Shown piece by piece: positions 54,203 to 63,340 of a DNA stretch of 64,000 nt; positions within the stretch are counted from its first letter, which is position 1; each line of letters starts with the position of its first letter. Source of the DNA: Meghimatium bilineatum (taxonomy: Eukaryota; Mollusca; Gastropoda; Stylommatophora; Philomycidae); the NCBI GenBank assembly GCA_034231615.1, contig CM067306.1, forward strand, positions 31,628,617-31,692,616, written 5' to 3'. The position numbers were made by a program, and so were the translations under genes. The notes beneath the pieces are model-generated. The model was not told the origin of the DNA, ran no database searches, and saw nothing but the letters and a program-made list of their open reading frames with translations.

Positions 54203-54240
54203 TCTTGATAAAGGTCCCAATTGGACGGACACGTTGACAA
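54203..54240 (+). other. Degenerate Penelope terminal / hammerhead-like motif
   Basis: CTTGATAAAGGTCCCAATTG is followed by GACGGACACGTTGACAA. Penelope-like elements carry minimal hammerhead ribozymes with a CUGAUGA box, a short stem and a GAAAC box. Here TTGATAA replaces the first box, GTCC pairs with GGAC around a CAATT loop, and GGACAC stands for GAAAC. The layout fits but two bases in each core box are off, so cleavage is unlikely. It lies on the strand opposite the GIY-YIG frame, so it may belong to a separate or inverted copy. Confidence 0.35.
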
Positions 54241-54389
54241 TTGTATTTGTTCTTTATTTTATTGTTATTTTCTATATTTTATTATTTTATATTGATAGTT
54301 TCTAGTAACCTATTTACCTTATTTGTATTTACCTCTATTTGTCTGGTTACTGTGGCACTTCCTTTTTGTCGGAGATTCTCCGATATTTG

Positions 54390-54662
54390 GTTTATTTATA
54401 TATGATAATGAGGAGGGCTAATATATGATAATGACAAGGGCTAATATATGATAATGGTGAGGGCTAATGTATGATAATAATGAGCGTGAGTGCTAATGTA
54501 GGAAAATGACGAGGACAAGTGCATGATAATGGCACGGGGGGGGGGGGGGGTCCTAACGTATGATTATGACTGCGCTAATGTATGATATTGACGGGTGGCT
54601 AATATATAAAAATTACGGAGGTTAATGTATGATGATGAAATGGCTAATGTATGATAATGACG
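54390..54662. repeat. Diverged 21-27 bp minisatellite
   Basis: About ten units resemble GGGCTAATATATGATAATGA with variable ends. A run of about 17 G near 54536 interrupts it. No coding potential. Confidence 0.85.
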
Positions 54663-55049
54663 TCAATAACACTAATAATATATCTCAGACATTCTAAGTC
54701 ATTTGTTCCCAAGGAGGGGTGGGGGTGTTGAGATGATGTCAAAGTGGTAGGAGAAATCTCATAATTTAGAGTGCAGTTTAGGGAATGATTGGTTTTCCGT
54801 TAAAAATATAAGCATGTATGAAAAGAATATTTAAGAAGAAAGTTAAATAAATAATGGTTGCTGTTCACTAAAAATAGTTATTATAATCACAGTTAATTTG
54901 TTTATGTTCTGATAAAGTCTTGTTCTGATAAAAAGAGCGAAGCATTTATAAATAGAATGAAATGGTTCTTTAAGTTTTACAAAGGTGTACGACCTTTGTA
55001 AAAAGTCCAAGGGGTGAGTCAGTGAGAAAAGTATGGGAACCACTGTTTC
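54663..55049. other. No recognised feature
   Basis: Unique-looking AT-rich sequence with short G runs near 54715-54728. I see no gene, repeat unit or RNA here. Confidence 0.5.
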
Positions 55050-55187
55050 AAATGAACAATACACCGCCGAAGACGGATGTGTCGGGCCATTGGCGCAAAT
55101 AAAATGGTGACATAACGCTTTTCCATTCTCTGGACTACATCATTCTCTGGTTTGAGAATGAACACTGAAGAAGAAATGAACAATACA
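55050..55187 (+). mobile_element. GAA-tailed short retroelement, 14-bp target duplication
   Basis: AAATGAACAATACA occurs at 55050-55063 and 55174-55187. The 110-bp insert between them starts CCGCCGAAGACGGATGTGTC and ends GAAGAAG. It matches 50683-50846 at both ends and lacks part of the middle. The perfect duplication and the simple-repeat tail show target-primed reverse transcription. No protein is encoded, so it is non-autonomous or a truncated 3' end. Confidence 0.85.
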
Positions 55188-55460
55188 AAATCATGGACAG
55201 AGCATGGGTTTAGCATGGAGAAATCGTGGAGAAAATATATTTAAAACATGGAGAAAACAATACATATAACACCATGAAGAAAACATGGACAAAATATATA
55301 GTAAACATAGCGAAAATATAGAGAAAGTCTGTCAAGAATATATCCAAAACATGGAGAAATCAATGAAATATAACATCATGTAGAAAACATGAAGAAAACA
55401 AAGAAAATAAAACAATAAAGTTCAAGTCTCGCAGAAAAGGGAGAAAATATCCAGAACAAA
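55188..55460. repeat. Degenerate AACATGGAGAAA-type repeat
   Basis: The words ACATGGAGAAAA, ACATGAAGAAAAC and AATATATxxAAAACATGG recur irregularly. It looks like an old, decayed minisatellite. No gene is seen. Confidence 0.55.
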
Positions 55461-55717
55461 TTATGAGTGATTACGGTTGCGTTTGACTTGTTTATGTACC
55501 TGGAAACACATAGACGATAGGGGGCGGGGGGTATAATAATATGTATTTGATTTTAGCAAGCAAAATAAGCAATCTTTATAACTAAATCATAATTAGTTTT
55601 TTTAATTATAGAGAAAGAGAGAGAGAGAGAGATGTCAAACAGAAATGACATATCTATACTTGTTTTCGAGTCCGTGATATCAATAATTACATATTTGATT
55701 TTTAAGGAACAATACTA
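55461..55717. repeat. Unremarkable stretch with a (GA)n run at 55612-55632
   Basis: Apart from a short GA dinucleotide tract I see nothing functional here. Confidence 0.6.
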
Positions 55718-55990
55718 TTATGTCGTCAAAGACATATAAAATTTGTTAAAAAATAATATTCAGTCGTCAAAGACACATGAAACTTGTTACAAAATAATAT
55801 CCAGTCGTCAAAGACATATGAAACTTGTTACAAAATAATATTCAGTTGTCAAAGACATATGAAACTTGTTACAAAATAATATTCAGTTGTCAAAGACATA
55901 TGAAACTTGTTACAAAATAATATCCAGTCGTCAAAGACACATGAAACTTGTTACAAAATAATATTCAGTCGTCAAAGACATGGCACTTGT
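55718..55990. repeat. 41-bp minisatellite, about six copies
   Basis: The unit starts CAGTCGTCAAAGACATATGA and continues AACTTGTTACAAAATAATAT. Copies begin at 55761, 55802, 55843, 55884, 55925 and 55966, exactly 41 bp apart, with a diverged first copy from about 55720. Copies differ by one to three substitutions. Confidence 0.95.
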
Positions 55991-56221
55991 TAACATTTTG
56001 TACAGAAAATCATCAGTAACAGTCTCATAAAAGAAGATAAACTAATGAATTCTAATTTTATCCAACAAGTGCATCTTATCTCATGAATTTTAATATTTGC
56101 TTCTACTGTTCTTGAACATAAACATTAAGAGAATGCTTTCTCCCCCCCCCCCCCATAACCGATGAAGAATAACACAAAAACCATATAAAGAATGTTAATA
56201 AATGACCAATATATTAAACAA
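55991..56221. other. No recognised feature
   Basis: AT-rich sequence with a C run near 56142. Nothing else is supported. Confidence 0.5.
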
Positions 56222-56866
56222 GCTTATTTGATGGCTAAAAGCACTTCAAAGACATGAGGAAAATAGTAACATCTAAACAAATTACAAACAAGTTTAAAAT
56301 GAGAATTATAAAATGCTACATCTATTCTATAGTAATGTATGGCTCAGAAACATGGACACTAAACAAACGATTAGAAGACAGAATTGACACCTTTGAGATG
56401 TGGGTATATAGAAGACTAAGGAGAACATTAAGGAAAGAGAAGAAAACAAACAAAGAGGTTCTAAAAACACTTAATATGAAGAAAGAATTACTAAGAGAAA
56501 TAAAGATCAGGTAAATAAACTATTTTAGACACATTAAAAGACATGAAACCTTTTTGAAGACCTTTAGTTAGTTAGTTAGTTATTCCTCTAGGGCCAAAGA
56601 CGGCACATATGGCGGATGTCTTATATTTCCATGTCTCTTGTTTCATTACAATTTGTTTGAGGTCTTCATTGTTTCTGATACTGATGGTGAAGCGCTTTCT
56701 TGTAATAGTTCTACGTTCTATTGAAGACCTTACTAGAGGGTAAAGTCGAAGGGAAGCGAGCAAGAGGTAGGCAGAGATACAAATGGGAGAGTAATATCAC
56801 AAGATGCACAGGTTACAGTCTAGCAGAGTGCACCACCAAAACAAGAGACAAGGGATATTGGAGGTC
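56222..56866 (+). pseudogene. RTE-A LINE, C-terminal region, interrupted copy
   Basis: From about 56254 the plus strand encodes the post-reverse-transcriptase region of an RTE-like LINE: KMRIIKCYIYSIVMYGSETW, LNKRLEDRIDTFEMWVYRRL and NKEVLKTLNMKKELL. After a 156-bp nested insert the frame resumes with the basic tail and the AECTTKTRD segment found at 51738. The 3' end is lost near 56866, just before GTAACGTTGCAGCC-type sequence would be expected, probably where the next LINE begins. The minus-strand copy at 58685-59395 aligns over the same region. The copy is truncated and inactive. Confidence 0.85.
56554..56731 (-). mobile_element. Nested retroelement fragment in RTE-A, 11-bp target duplication
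   Basis: TTGAAGACCTT at 56554-56564 and 56721-56731 brackets 156 bp. The uninterrupted copy at 51738 has this word once (CTATTGAAGACCTT), which confirms it as the target. The insert begins with (TAGT)n, a tail for a minus-strand element, and encodes KTSAICAVFGPRG near its end. I take it as the 3' end of another LINE family. Confidence 0.85.
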
Positions 56867-58320
56867 TTGATTCATGATTAGGAACAAGCATCACAGCACT
56901 GGTGGCATTTCCATATATACTCTGCTTGCTGTTCCATCAGCCATCTCAAAGTTTATAAGCTCAGCGTCCCAGTCAGTTGCTGATTGCGTTCTTCTGATCT
57001 TTCCGGAGAGGGAGCACTTTCTCCCAATGCCTCTAGTCACTCCCATTTCTACCATTCTCTGAATATGTACATTGTCTCGTTCGACTTCCTCCTCGTCTTC
57101 GTGTAGGGTATCCATGCCTGCTCTAATCAATCAATTCTGTCTCTTCTAATTTCTGTGTTGTTCATCAAGGCTTTATCAGCCAACAAATCGGATCTTTCGT
57201 TTCCCCTGACCCCAGCATGACCTAGACAGTAGATCCATGTAATGCTCTGTGCGTTGTTGAGCAGAGTGACCCATTCAGTTCTGATCATACACTTTCTATC
57301 CTACGCAGCATACTTTGAGAGTCCGATAGATTCACTAAGTCTGTTGGTGGTTGCGTAACCGCTTCTATTTCCATTCTCATACTCGATTTGTAGTGGGGTA
57401 CGCACCTGATTTCTCAGCTAATTTCTTGCCATTTTTATAGGCCACGAAACCCCAACCACACTTGTTTGTTTCTTGTGTTACTGAGCCACCTTTGTAAATT
57501 ATTGTATCGCGTGGCTTCGGGTGCTGCAGTATCAGTTCTTGGATCATTCCATCTGTTCTGTTTACAGCCCAGTCGCGACAGTCTCTTCCTATCTGTATCA
57601 CAACTGTTGTCAATCACTTTCTATCTTTGTCAAATTTCACCCATTCACAACCTCTCCAGCTCTTCACAATCTCACAACTTCCTCCAGCTCAAACTCTAGG
57701 TTTCAAGAGTAGGGTATCTTCTGCTTCTATCATCTAGGACCCTTCTCTCTTGATACGACTTCCTTTTGTGTTGTCTAGAGATTGGTGTAAGAGGTGGTGA
57801 TCATTATTGGTGACCTTGAAGTATTCTTTAAACTGAGCTATTTTATGTCTCGATTTAATGCTCGGTAGGTCTAGGAGAAACCTCATGATCACGATCGGTG
57901 TATCTCTTGTGCATCCTAAAACAGCTCTCACGGCCTCGTTTTTAACTCTTTCCAATTTATCTACTTGTGTTTGCGACAGTGTCAGTAAACCTAAACCATA
58001 GTCCAACACAGATAATACCACTGCCTGCATCATCTGAAAAAGTGTTCATGCGGAATCTATGCAGATGCCATGATTTTGACTGCACTGACACCCTTCCCAG
58101 CTTTCTGAATGATATTGTCCACATGTTTCGCGAAAGATAAGACTTCTATCAAAAGTGATGACTAGATATTTCATAGTCTGCCCCCTGTCAATGTTGATGC
58201 CCATGCAGGTGGCTACTGGTAATATGTCTATGACTATGTTGCTGTTCAGTGAGAACCAGTCGATGTTTGCCTTGGTGGGATTCATGACTGCTTTGTAGTT
58301 AGTGCACCAGAGTGACAAAT
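56867..58320 (-). pseudogene. RNase H-bearing LINE, reverse-transcriptase end to RNase H, degraded
   Basis: Minus-strand pieces appear in the correct order from high to low coordinate. KAVMNPTKANIDWFSLN and TMKYLVITFDRSLIF (58100-58320) are the end of the reverse-transcriptase palm. LDYGLGLLTLSQTQVDKLER, AVRAVLGCTRDTPI and LLDLPSIKSRHKIAQ (57780-58030) are the thumb. DTIIYKGGSVTQETNKCGWG (about 57470) is the start of RNase H, with the usual Asp of TDGS changed. Near 57200 WIYCLGH and GNERSDLLADKA mark its end. Stops and frameshifts separate them. The family differs from the RNase H LINE at 48170. The 5' part is replaced by a minisatellite at 58321. Confidence 0.85.
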
Positions 58321-58630
58321 GCATCTTCTCATCCTTCTACATACACATCAACTCCTGTTGAGTAAGAGGCATCTTCTCATCCTTCTACATACACATCAAC
58401 TCCTGTTGAGTAAGAGGCATCTTCTCATCCTTCTACATACACATCAACTCCTGTTGAGTAAGAGGCATCTTCTCATCCTTCTACATACACATCAACTCCC
58501 GTTGAGTAAGAGGCATCTTCTCATCCTTCAACATACACACAGCAACTCCCGTTGAATAGGAGGCATCTTCTCATCCTTCTACATACACATCAACTCCTGT
58601 TGAGTAAGAGGCATCTTCTCATCCTTCTAC
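58321..58630. repeat. 48-bp minisatellite, about 6.4 copies
   Basis: Units begin with GCATCTTCTCATCCTTCTAC at 58321, 58369, 58417, 58465, 58513, 58563 and 58611. The spacing is 48 bp except for one 50-bp unit with CACACAGCAAC. Because 48 is a multiple of three, a 16-residue periodic open frame runs through it, which is an artefact. It starts exactly where homology to the LINE at 56867-58320 stops. Confidence 0.95.
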
Positions 58631-58684
58631 AAGAATAAAGTGATGAAAAGTTGGACTATTCACCAACCTCCCTCTCTCTATTCG

Positions 58685-59395
58685 GCACTCGTCATCATCA
58701 TCAGCGCCTTCTCCACAACGAAAGTTGGCTGCAACAGACATCCAACATTCCCGGTTTCTTGCTTTGCTGGTGCAATCTGCTAGGCTGTAACCTGTTCATC
58801 TTGTGATGTTACTCTCCCACACGTATCTTTGCCTACCTTTTGCTCATCGCCCCTCGACTTTACCCTTAAGGTAGGTCCTCACAAGGTGCCGTGTCTTTTA
58901 ATATGTCCAACATATTTTATTTGCTTGATCTAAGTCATTGAATAATTCTTTCTTCATTCAAATTGCTGTTAGAGCCTATTTGGTAGTTTTCTTCTCTATC
59001 TATGAAGTTCTCTCTATTCTTCTATATATCCACATCTCAAAGGGAAAAATTATGTCTTCTAGTTGTTTGTTTATTGTCCATGTTTATGAGCCATACATTA
59101 ATGTAGAATAGATGTAGTATTTTATAATTCTCATATTTAGCTTGTAATTTGTGTAGTTGTTAATATTTTACTCATGTCCTTAAAGGTACTTTTAGCCATT
59201 CATATTTTCCTTTTAACTTCTGTTTCACATCTGCCATCATTTGTGTATCTCTGTTTTCGAGATATTGGTAATGTTCTACATTTTGTAGTATCTCTCCGTG
59301 TATTTTTATGTTTAAGCAACGGTGTTTCTGTGATTTTGCCTGAATTTTGTGTTTTAAAATGTTGCGAACATCAAGAAGTGTTAAGAACGTCAAGA
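58685..59395 (-). pseudogene. RTE-A LINE, C-terminal region, minus-strand copy
   Basis: Read on the minus strand, the copy begins with KIHGEILQNVEHYQYLENRD and DVKQKLKGKYEWLKVPL (near 59200-59330), the link after the reverse-transcriptase palm. It continues with the MRIIKYYIYSTLMYGS-type segment, a stop where Glu is normal, and MKKELF. The basic ARGRQR-like tail and the SLADCTSKARNRECW segment follow near 58750. It ends in an ATG-type tail, seen on the plus strand as TCATCATCATC at 58690. The 3' third matches 51715-51932 and the rest matches 56222-56550. Several stops make it inactive. Confidence 0.85.
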
Positions 59396-59440
59396 AGTGT
59401 TAAGAACGTCAAGAAGTGTTAAGAATATCATAAAGTGTCA
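59358..59440. repeat. 19-bp short tandem repeat, four copies
   Basis: AAGAACGTCAAGAAGTGTT repeats about four times with small changes (AACATC, AATATCATAAAGTGTC). Confidence 0.85.
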
Positions 59441-59718
59441 AATATACATATATATGTAGATCAAAGTCAAGATTTCGTCACAAAGAACAACTCCAAGGTA
59501 AAATGGCGCAAAGTTACAGTTGTGTTATTTCTTGTGACCACAAATGGAAGTCCAGTTCAATGTTTCAGGACTATTCGCATGGAATATGTGGTTTCATTCT
59601 GTACATGTTAGAGATCGCGGTGTAGCCATGTACATTTCCTGATGAAACAGTGAGACAGGAGTAGCAACCATCAGTGAGAACATAATAGCTGGTAGTAAAA
59701 AGGAGAGTTTTCTGGAAA
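59441..59718. other. No recognised feature
   Basis: I see no protein motif, repeat unit or RNA gene in this stretch. Confidence 0.45.
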
Positions 59719-59793
59719 AAAAACAATCTAAAGGATAACTTAAACGAATTGCTATTTGCAGATGACCGAGCATTAGTAGTATCACACTGACCA
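59719..59793 (+). pseudogene. Reverse-transcriptase fragment with an FADD box
   Basis: The plus strand encodes NLNELLFADDRALVV and then a stop. LLFADD is the catalytic box of many RTE-like reverse transcriptases (YADD/FADD), and the following ALV fits. Only about 25 codons are recognisable. Confidence 0.6.
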
Positions 59794-60007
59794 AAACTTT
59801 TTTTTACTTTCCCTAACATATTTTTCTTGTCACTTTTAATGCGCTGTTATTAAATCTGCAAACCAAACCGTTTTTCTCTATCAGGTCAGGATCTTTAGAA
59901 AAACGCAATGGAAGTTTTTTTAACAATACCTACAGTATTACAAAATCATTTGTAACAGAAGAAACAGTTATGTAGGTTGGAATTTCTTTGCAGTATATAT
60001 ATTGTTG

Positions 60008-60055
60008 TTTTTTCTATTCTTCCTATCTCATTACTTCTGTCTTTTCTATATTTAT
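60008..60055 (-). repeat. Left arm of a perfect 48-bp inverted repeat
   Basis: The reverse complement, beginning ATAAATATAGAAAAGACAGA and ending GGAAGAATAGAAAAAA, is identical to 61845-61892. In the right arm this sequence belongs to a LINE (NIEKTEVM). Here it abuts the 3' end of the uncharacterised gene copy. Confidence 0.92.
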
Positions 60056-60059
60056 GTCT

Positions 60060-61410
60060 TTTCTATATTCACCATGCTTGATATTTTGACTCCATCAGGT
60101 TGATATCTTGATGGAATCGTTCTCCATGTTCATTGCTGACCACCAAGGTTGTCAGGGAAAAAGTCAATATGTGAATCGAGCATATGGATTTTGAGAGACA
60201 TGTTACAACCCATAATTCTGTATGCATTAATACACTAATTTACAATATGTACATAGTCAACAGATTTATGATTTCTCAGAAAGTTAGCGACAATAGATTT
60301 GAACGCCATCCATGTGCCAAGTTCACAACAATTTCTCGAATTGTTTGTCTGCAATAATATTCCTAATCTGAGGTCCTACAAGGATACCTTCCTTTATTTT
60401 TGCATTGCTAACTTAAGGAAGATTTTCTCGAAGATAAATGAAAGCTTTGCTCATTTTATCAAACGCTTTTACAAAATTCTTAATAAGTCCCAACTTTATA
60501 TGTAACGGTGGTAAAATTATGTTGTTAATTAATGGCTGGTGGATTACATTTTTATGCTCCAGCTGCACATGATCCCTGATATGCAACACCTTTCTTTCAT
60601 AATGTTTCTGTCTATTGCGGCTGTCCCATTCACATAGGAGGCAACAAAATTTAGTATACAAAGTCTGCATACCCGTGAGGATTGCAATGACATTTAGGTC
60701 TCCATAAATTAGCCATTGGTAGTCATTGTACTTTATTTTTTCCAAAAGTATAGCCATATTGTCATACGTTTCTTTCATATGAACAAAGTAGATGACTGGA
60801 ACTGATGAAAACAAATTTCCGTTATGCAATAACACAGCATTTAGACTAGTTTTGGAAGAGTCGATGAAATGTCGCCATTCGTTGACTATGTGCTCATGAC
60901 TGAGGTGCACCATTAGACCGTTTACATCTTTGTAATAGCTCTTTGGTAAGAGGGAGATCACGTATTAGATGTTAAAGTTCTGAATGGTTAAGCAAACACT
61001 ATCATTCACCGATATATAATCTGAGTCAGAGTTAGTTTCTCGCGCAGATTAACTATCACTTTCTGATGGTTCACTTAAGTACGACCTATATATTTCTGGT
61101 ACGATGGGTATCGGACACATGATAGCATCATGAGGCACTGATTTCAAATAAGATTCAATATTTGAGTAAACCTCAGAATTTATTGTTTTAAAAGTGTAAC
61201 CATGTATATTTGTCAAGCGGAAGTAACAATCAGTAGCATGATTTTTAGGTTCATGCCATATAACTGGAACTCCAAAAGGCATCGACTGAAAGTTAGGTGA
61301 TTTTCGTAACCAACCTGCAAATATATTTGCACAAGTTGAACAAACTGTTTTTGGCTTCCAAGATTTATTTGCATCATCAACTTTCGAATCAAAATAAAGT
61401 TCATATGCTA
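60060..61410 (-). pseudogene. Decayed copy of an uncharacterised invertebrate gene family
   Basis: Minus-strand pieces in order include: FILIRKLMMQINLGSQKQFV (about 61380); MPFGVPVIWHEPKNHATDCY, NIHGYTFKTINSEVYSNIES and PHDAIMCPIPIVPEI (61282-61080); and, after two in-frame stops, DVNGLMVHLSHEHIVNEWRH, FIDSSKTSLNAVLLHNGNLF and FCCLLCEWDSRNRQKHYE, then ILPPLHIKLGLIKNFVKAFD (60910-60460). Beyond 60413 come KIKEGILVGPQIRN, MGCNMSLKIH and NEHGERFHQDINLMESKY (to about 60070). I recall this architecture as a repetitive, uncharacterised protein family in arthropods, cnidarians and other invertebrates, which suggests a mobile origin. Function is unknown to me. The frame from 61282 to 60413 is continuous except for two stops, so decay is moderate. 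A stretch expected between the acidic tract (near 61055) and 60960 seems deleted. Confidence 0.7.
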
Positions 61411-61755
61411 GTAATGGTGTAAAATTTTTCTTGTGAACACAATCAGTAAAATATTCGCACAGGTAACAGAATAAATCAGCAGATATTCTTCAACATCTAG
61501 AAGCAATATTTCGCTCAGAATATTTCAAAATACAGTACCTGTTGAAAAATAGCGCAACATATGTCAGACATGTTTTAGCAGTATTAAAAAGTAGAATAAT
61601 TTTGCATTATATAAATTTTTAAAAAGGTATTTTTAAAAAGGTACATTTTTAAAGATGAAACGGAACATATAATAGTTCTCCTAAAAAATTTAAATTCACA
61701 AATATGAAATCAGCGCTAGAAACTGACCTAAAAACACTTATTCTTATATAAGAAA
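61411..61755. other. No recognised feature
   Basis: AT-rich DNA between the gene copy and the next LINE, with a short AAAAAGGTA duplication near 61625. Nothing else is supported. Confidence 0.45.
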
Positions 61756-61844
61756 GTAAAATGTTGTTGAACATTTCACCAGAAGAGCGACTACAAAGAC
61801 AAATAGATATATTACATCAAACATGCCAAACGTTTAACATGAAG

Positions 61845-61892
61845 ATAAATATAGAAAAGACAGAAGTAATGAGATAGGAAGAATAGAAAAAA
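61845..61892 (+). repeat. Right arm of the 48-bp inverted repeat
   Basis: Identical to the reverse complement of 60008-60055 over 48 bases, including the in-frame TGA/TAG-rich end AGATAGGAAGAATAG. It lies inside the LINE at 61756-62397, which suggests that the LINE is the source and the left arm the copy. Confidence 0.92.
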
Positions 61893-61917
61893 TATATATA
61901 TATATATATATATATAT
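61893..61917. repeat. (TA)n tract inside the LINE
   Basis: About 25 bp of TA directly after the right inverted-repeat arm. It interrupts the LINE between the KTEVM region and the next segment. Confidence 0.9.
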
Positions 61918-62397
61918 TGGAAATATAAGACTTAAACAAGTGACAGAATTAACATACCTAGAAAGCAATATCATAGCAGACGACAAGAGCAGCAAAGAAA
62001 TACACAATACATGTATTAAAGCATACAAAGCCCCAGGGCAAATGAGACCAATCTTCAGAAACAAAAATGTAGATTTAAACACCAAAATAACACTATTAAA
62101 AACGATAACTATGGCAACGATGTGCTATCACAAAGCCAATCATGGACAACGACAGCACAGGACAAAAGTAATCTTGTGACAGCTGAAACGGCATGCTTAC
62201 GCATAATCCTAGAAATATCGCTAAGAGACAGATTAAGGAATGAGGACAGTAGACAAAAAACTGGCACCACCTTAATCTTGGAATATATTCAACCGATCAA
62301 ATGGTTTGCACACATCAGCAGACTACCATCAGACATCATACCACAGCAAGCTATGCTACACAGATACAGTGATGGTAAATCTAGAGGCCGACCATGA

Positions 62398-62750
62398 AAA
62401 CAATGTACCACCGAAATATAAGAGGCGACAAAATCCACAATATACTCAGCACACACAAGGGCCATCTCCAGAATACTTTTCTACCACTGAACCTGAAAGG
62501 CAACAAAGGGTTTATCGAATAGATAGATATATAGACTATCTTAGCTCAAACTTCGAACTCACTCCGATGACAACAGGAAGAGGTGGTTCATATGCAAGCC
62601 CCGCCTCTAGTCCTCCAAATGCCCAGAATACGACAATCAAAGCAATCATTGAATGTTGGATGTCACAATAACTGGCAAACGTTGCTCCACTGAAACGATA
62701 TGAAAGGTATAATGTTAAATATACACACATGTGGTTAATCATAAATCAGT
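62398..62750. other. LINE downstream flank, no recognised gene
   Basis: A 121-codon frame overlaps the LINE end and runs on to 62671, but it shows no domain. I see no tail or target duplication here. Confidence 0.4.
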
Positions 62751-62756
62751 ACTAGC

Positions 62757-62882
62757 ATGGATATGGATAATAGTGGATTAAAAATGAAGTGCTGTTTGAT
62801 GTTAGTCAGAAACTTGGATCCACACATCAACAGTTCTACATTATCAGGAACTAAAAACTGGTGCCTTATGCTTCCACCAGAC
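62757..62882 (+). pseudogene. Possible helicase (Helitron/PIF1-like) fragment
   Basis: The frame has LKMKCCLMLVRNLDP. This resembles the LKxGxPxMLLRNLDP motif near the end of Helitron/PIF1-type helicases, but the expected LCNGTR that follows is only hinted at (LSGTKNW). About 40 codons. A chance match is possible. Confidence 0.3.
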
Positions 62883-62954
62883 AGCATACTTGATGCTCTT
62901 GTATACTGCAATTTTATCAAACAAAAATTACTCTTAAATTTATTCTTTTACTAC

Positions 62955-63055
62955 TTGAGGAGAGCGGTGGTCTAGATGATAGAGAGCTTGCTTACTATCA
63001 CCGGGTTACAGCGTGCAAGGTTCAAAACCACATCCAGACAAACAAACAAACTTTG
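62955..63055 (+). mobile_element. tRNA-derived SINE
   Basis: GAGCGGTGGTCTAGATGATA is a tRNA-like head. TGGTCTAGATG (62968-62978) fits the polymerase III A box TRGYNNANNNG. GTTCAAAAC (63020-63028) fits the B box GWTCRANNC. The spacing of about 41 bp is acceptable. The sequence between them (GAGCTTGCTTACTATCACCG) is the usual anticodon-arm region of such SINEs. An (ACAA)n tail follows at 63036-63050. It is not a functional tRNA: no acceptor pairing is seen. Confidence 0.75.
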
Positions 63056-63114
63056 GTTGTTATTTATCACATGACACGACCATTCTTCCGGTCAACCCAG
63101 ATGTAAATGAGTAT

Positions 63115-63340
63115 CTGACTTATGAGTTCCTTCATTTATTGGTACCATGCCTTCCGGCGTAGGTGATCATGTCTCTCCATAGTCCTCTGTTATACATTTA
63201 AATATAGTTTCTGATGATTCTGCATCATGCCAGGCTTTCAAGCCATCCAACATTTTCTAACGTTGTCTTCCTCTGGCTCTCTTACCCTCCATCTTTCTAG
63301 TTGTGACGATGTTCTCCAGCCCACCTCTTCTATAACATCT
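63115..63340 (-). pseudogene. RTE-like LINE 3' fragment (third family)
   Basis: The minus strand encodes GLENIVTTRKMEGKRARGRQ, a stop, then MLDGLKAWHDAESSETIFKC. After a frameshift LWRDMITYAGRHGTN follows, then the end. GKRARGRQR, DGLK and the final W-R-M-T-A-HGT motif are the standard tail of a widespread RTE-like family. It is cut at 63340 by the element at 63341. Confidence 0.8.

Larger units (their letters stand above)
61756..62397 (+). pseudogene. RTE-like LINE, second family, C-terminal half
   Basis: The plus strand encodes ERLQRQIDILHQTCQTFNMK and INIEKTEVM, followed by a stop and a (TA)n tract. It resumes with RLKQVTELTYLESNIIADDK and SSKEIHNTCIKAYKAPGQMR, then VDLNTKITLLKTITMATMCY. 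After a frameshift come ETACLRIILEISLRDRLRNE, YIQPIKWFAHISRLP and YSDGKSRGRP, then a stop. This is the usual order after the palm of RTE-like reverse transcriptases: the KTEVM core, YLG-like turn, ISxRDRxRNE and the KWFGH and GxRxRGRP tail. It is distinct in sequence from RTE-A. Stops, one frameshift and the TA expansion make it inactive. Confidence 0.85.

Noticed and set aside
57466-57712. Plus-strand frames of 63-77 codons
   Set aside because: They are antisense to the RNase H region of the minus-strand LINE.
58319-58555. 78-codon periodic protein (HLLILLHTHQLLLSKR repeats)
   Set aside because: The 48-bp minisatellite is a multiple of three and stop-free. No other evidence of coding exists.
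60008-61892. Terminal inverted repeats of a DNA transposon
   Set aside because: The right arm is clearly internal LINE coding sequence, and no flanking target duplication is visible, so I report an inverted duplication rather than transposon ends.
62955-63055. Functional tRNA gene
   Set aside because: Polymerase III boxes are present, but the arms do not form a tRNA cloverleaf and an ACAA tail follows, so it is a SINE.
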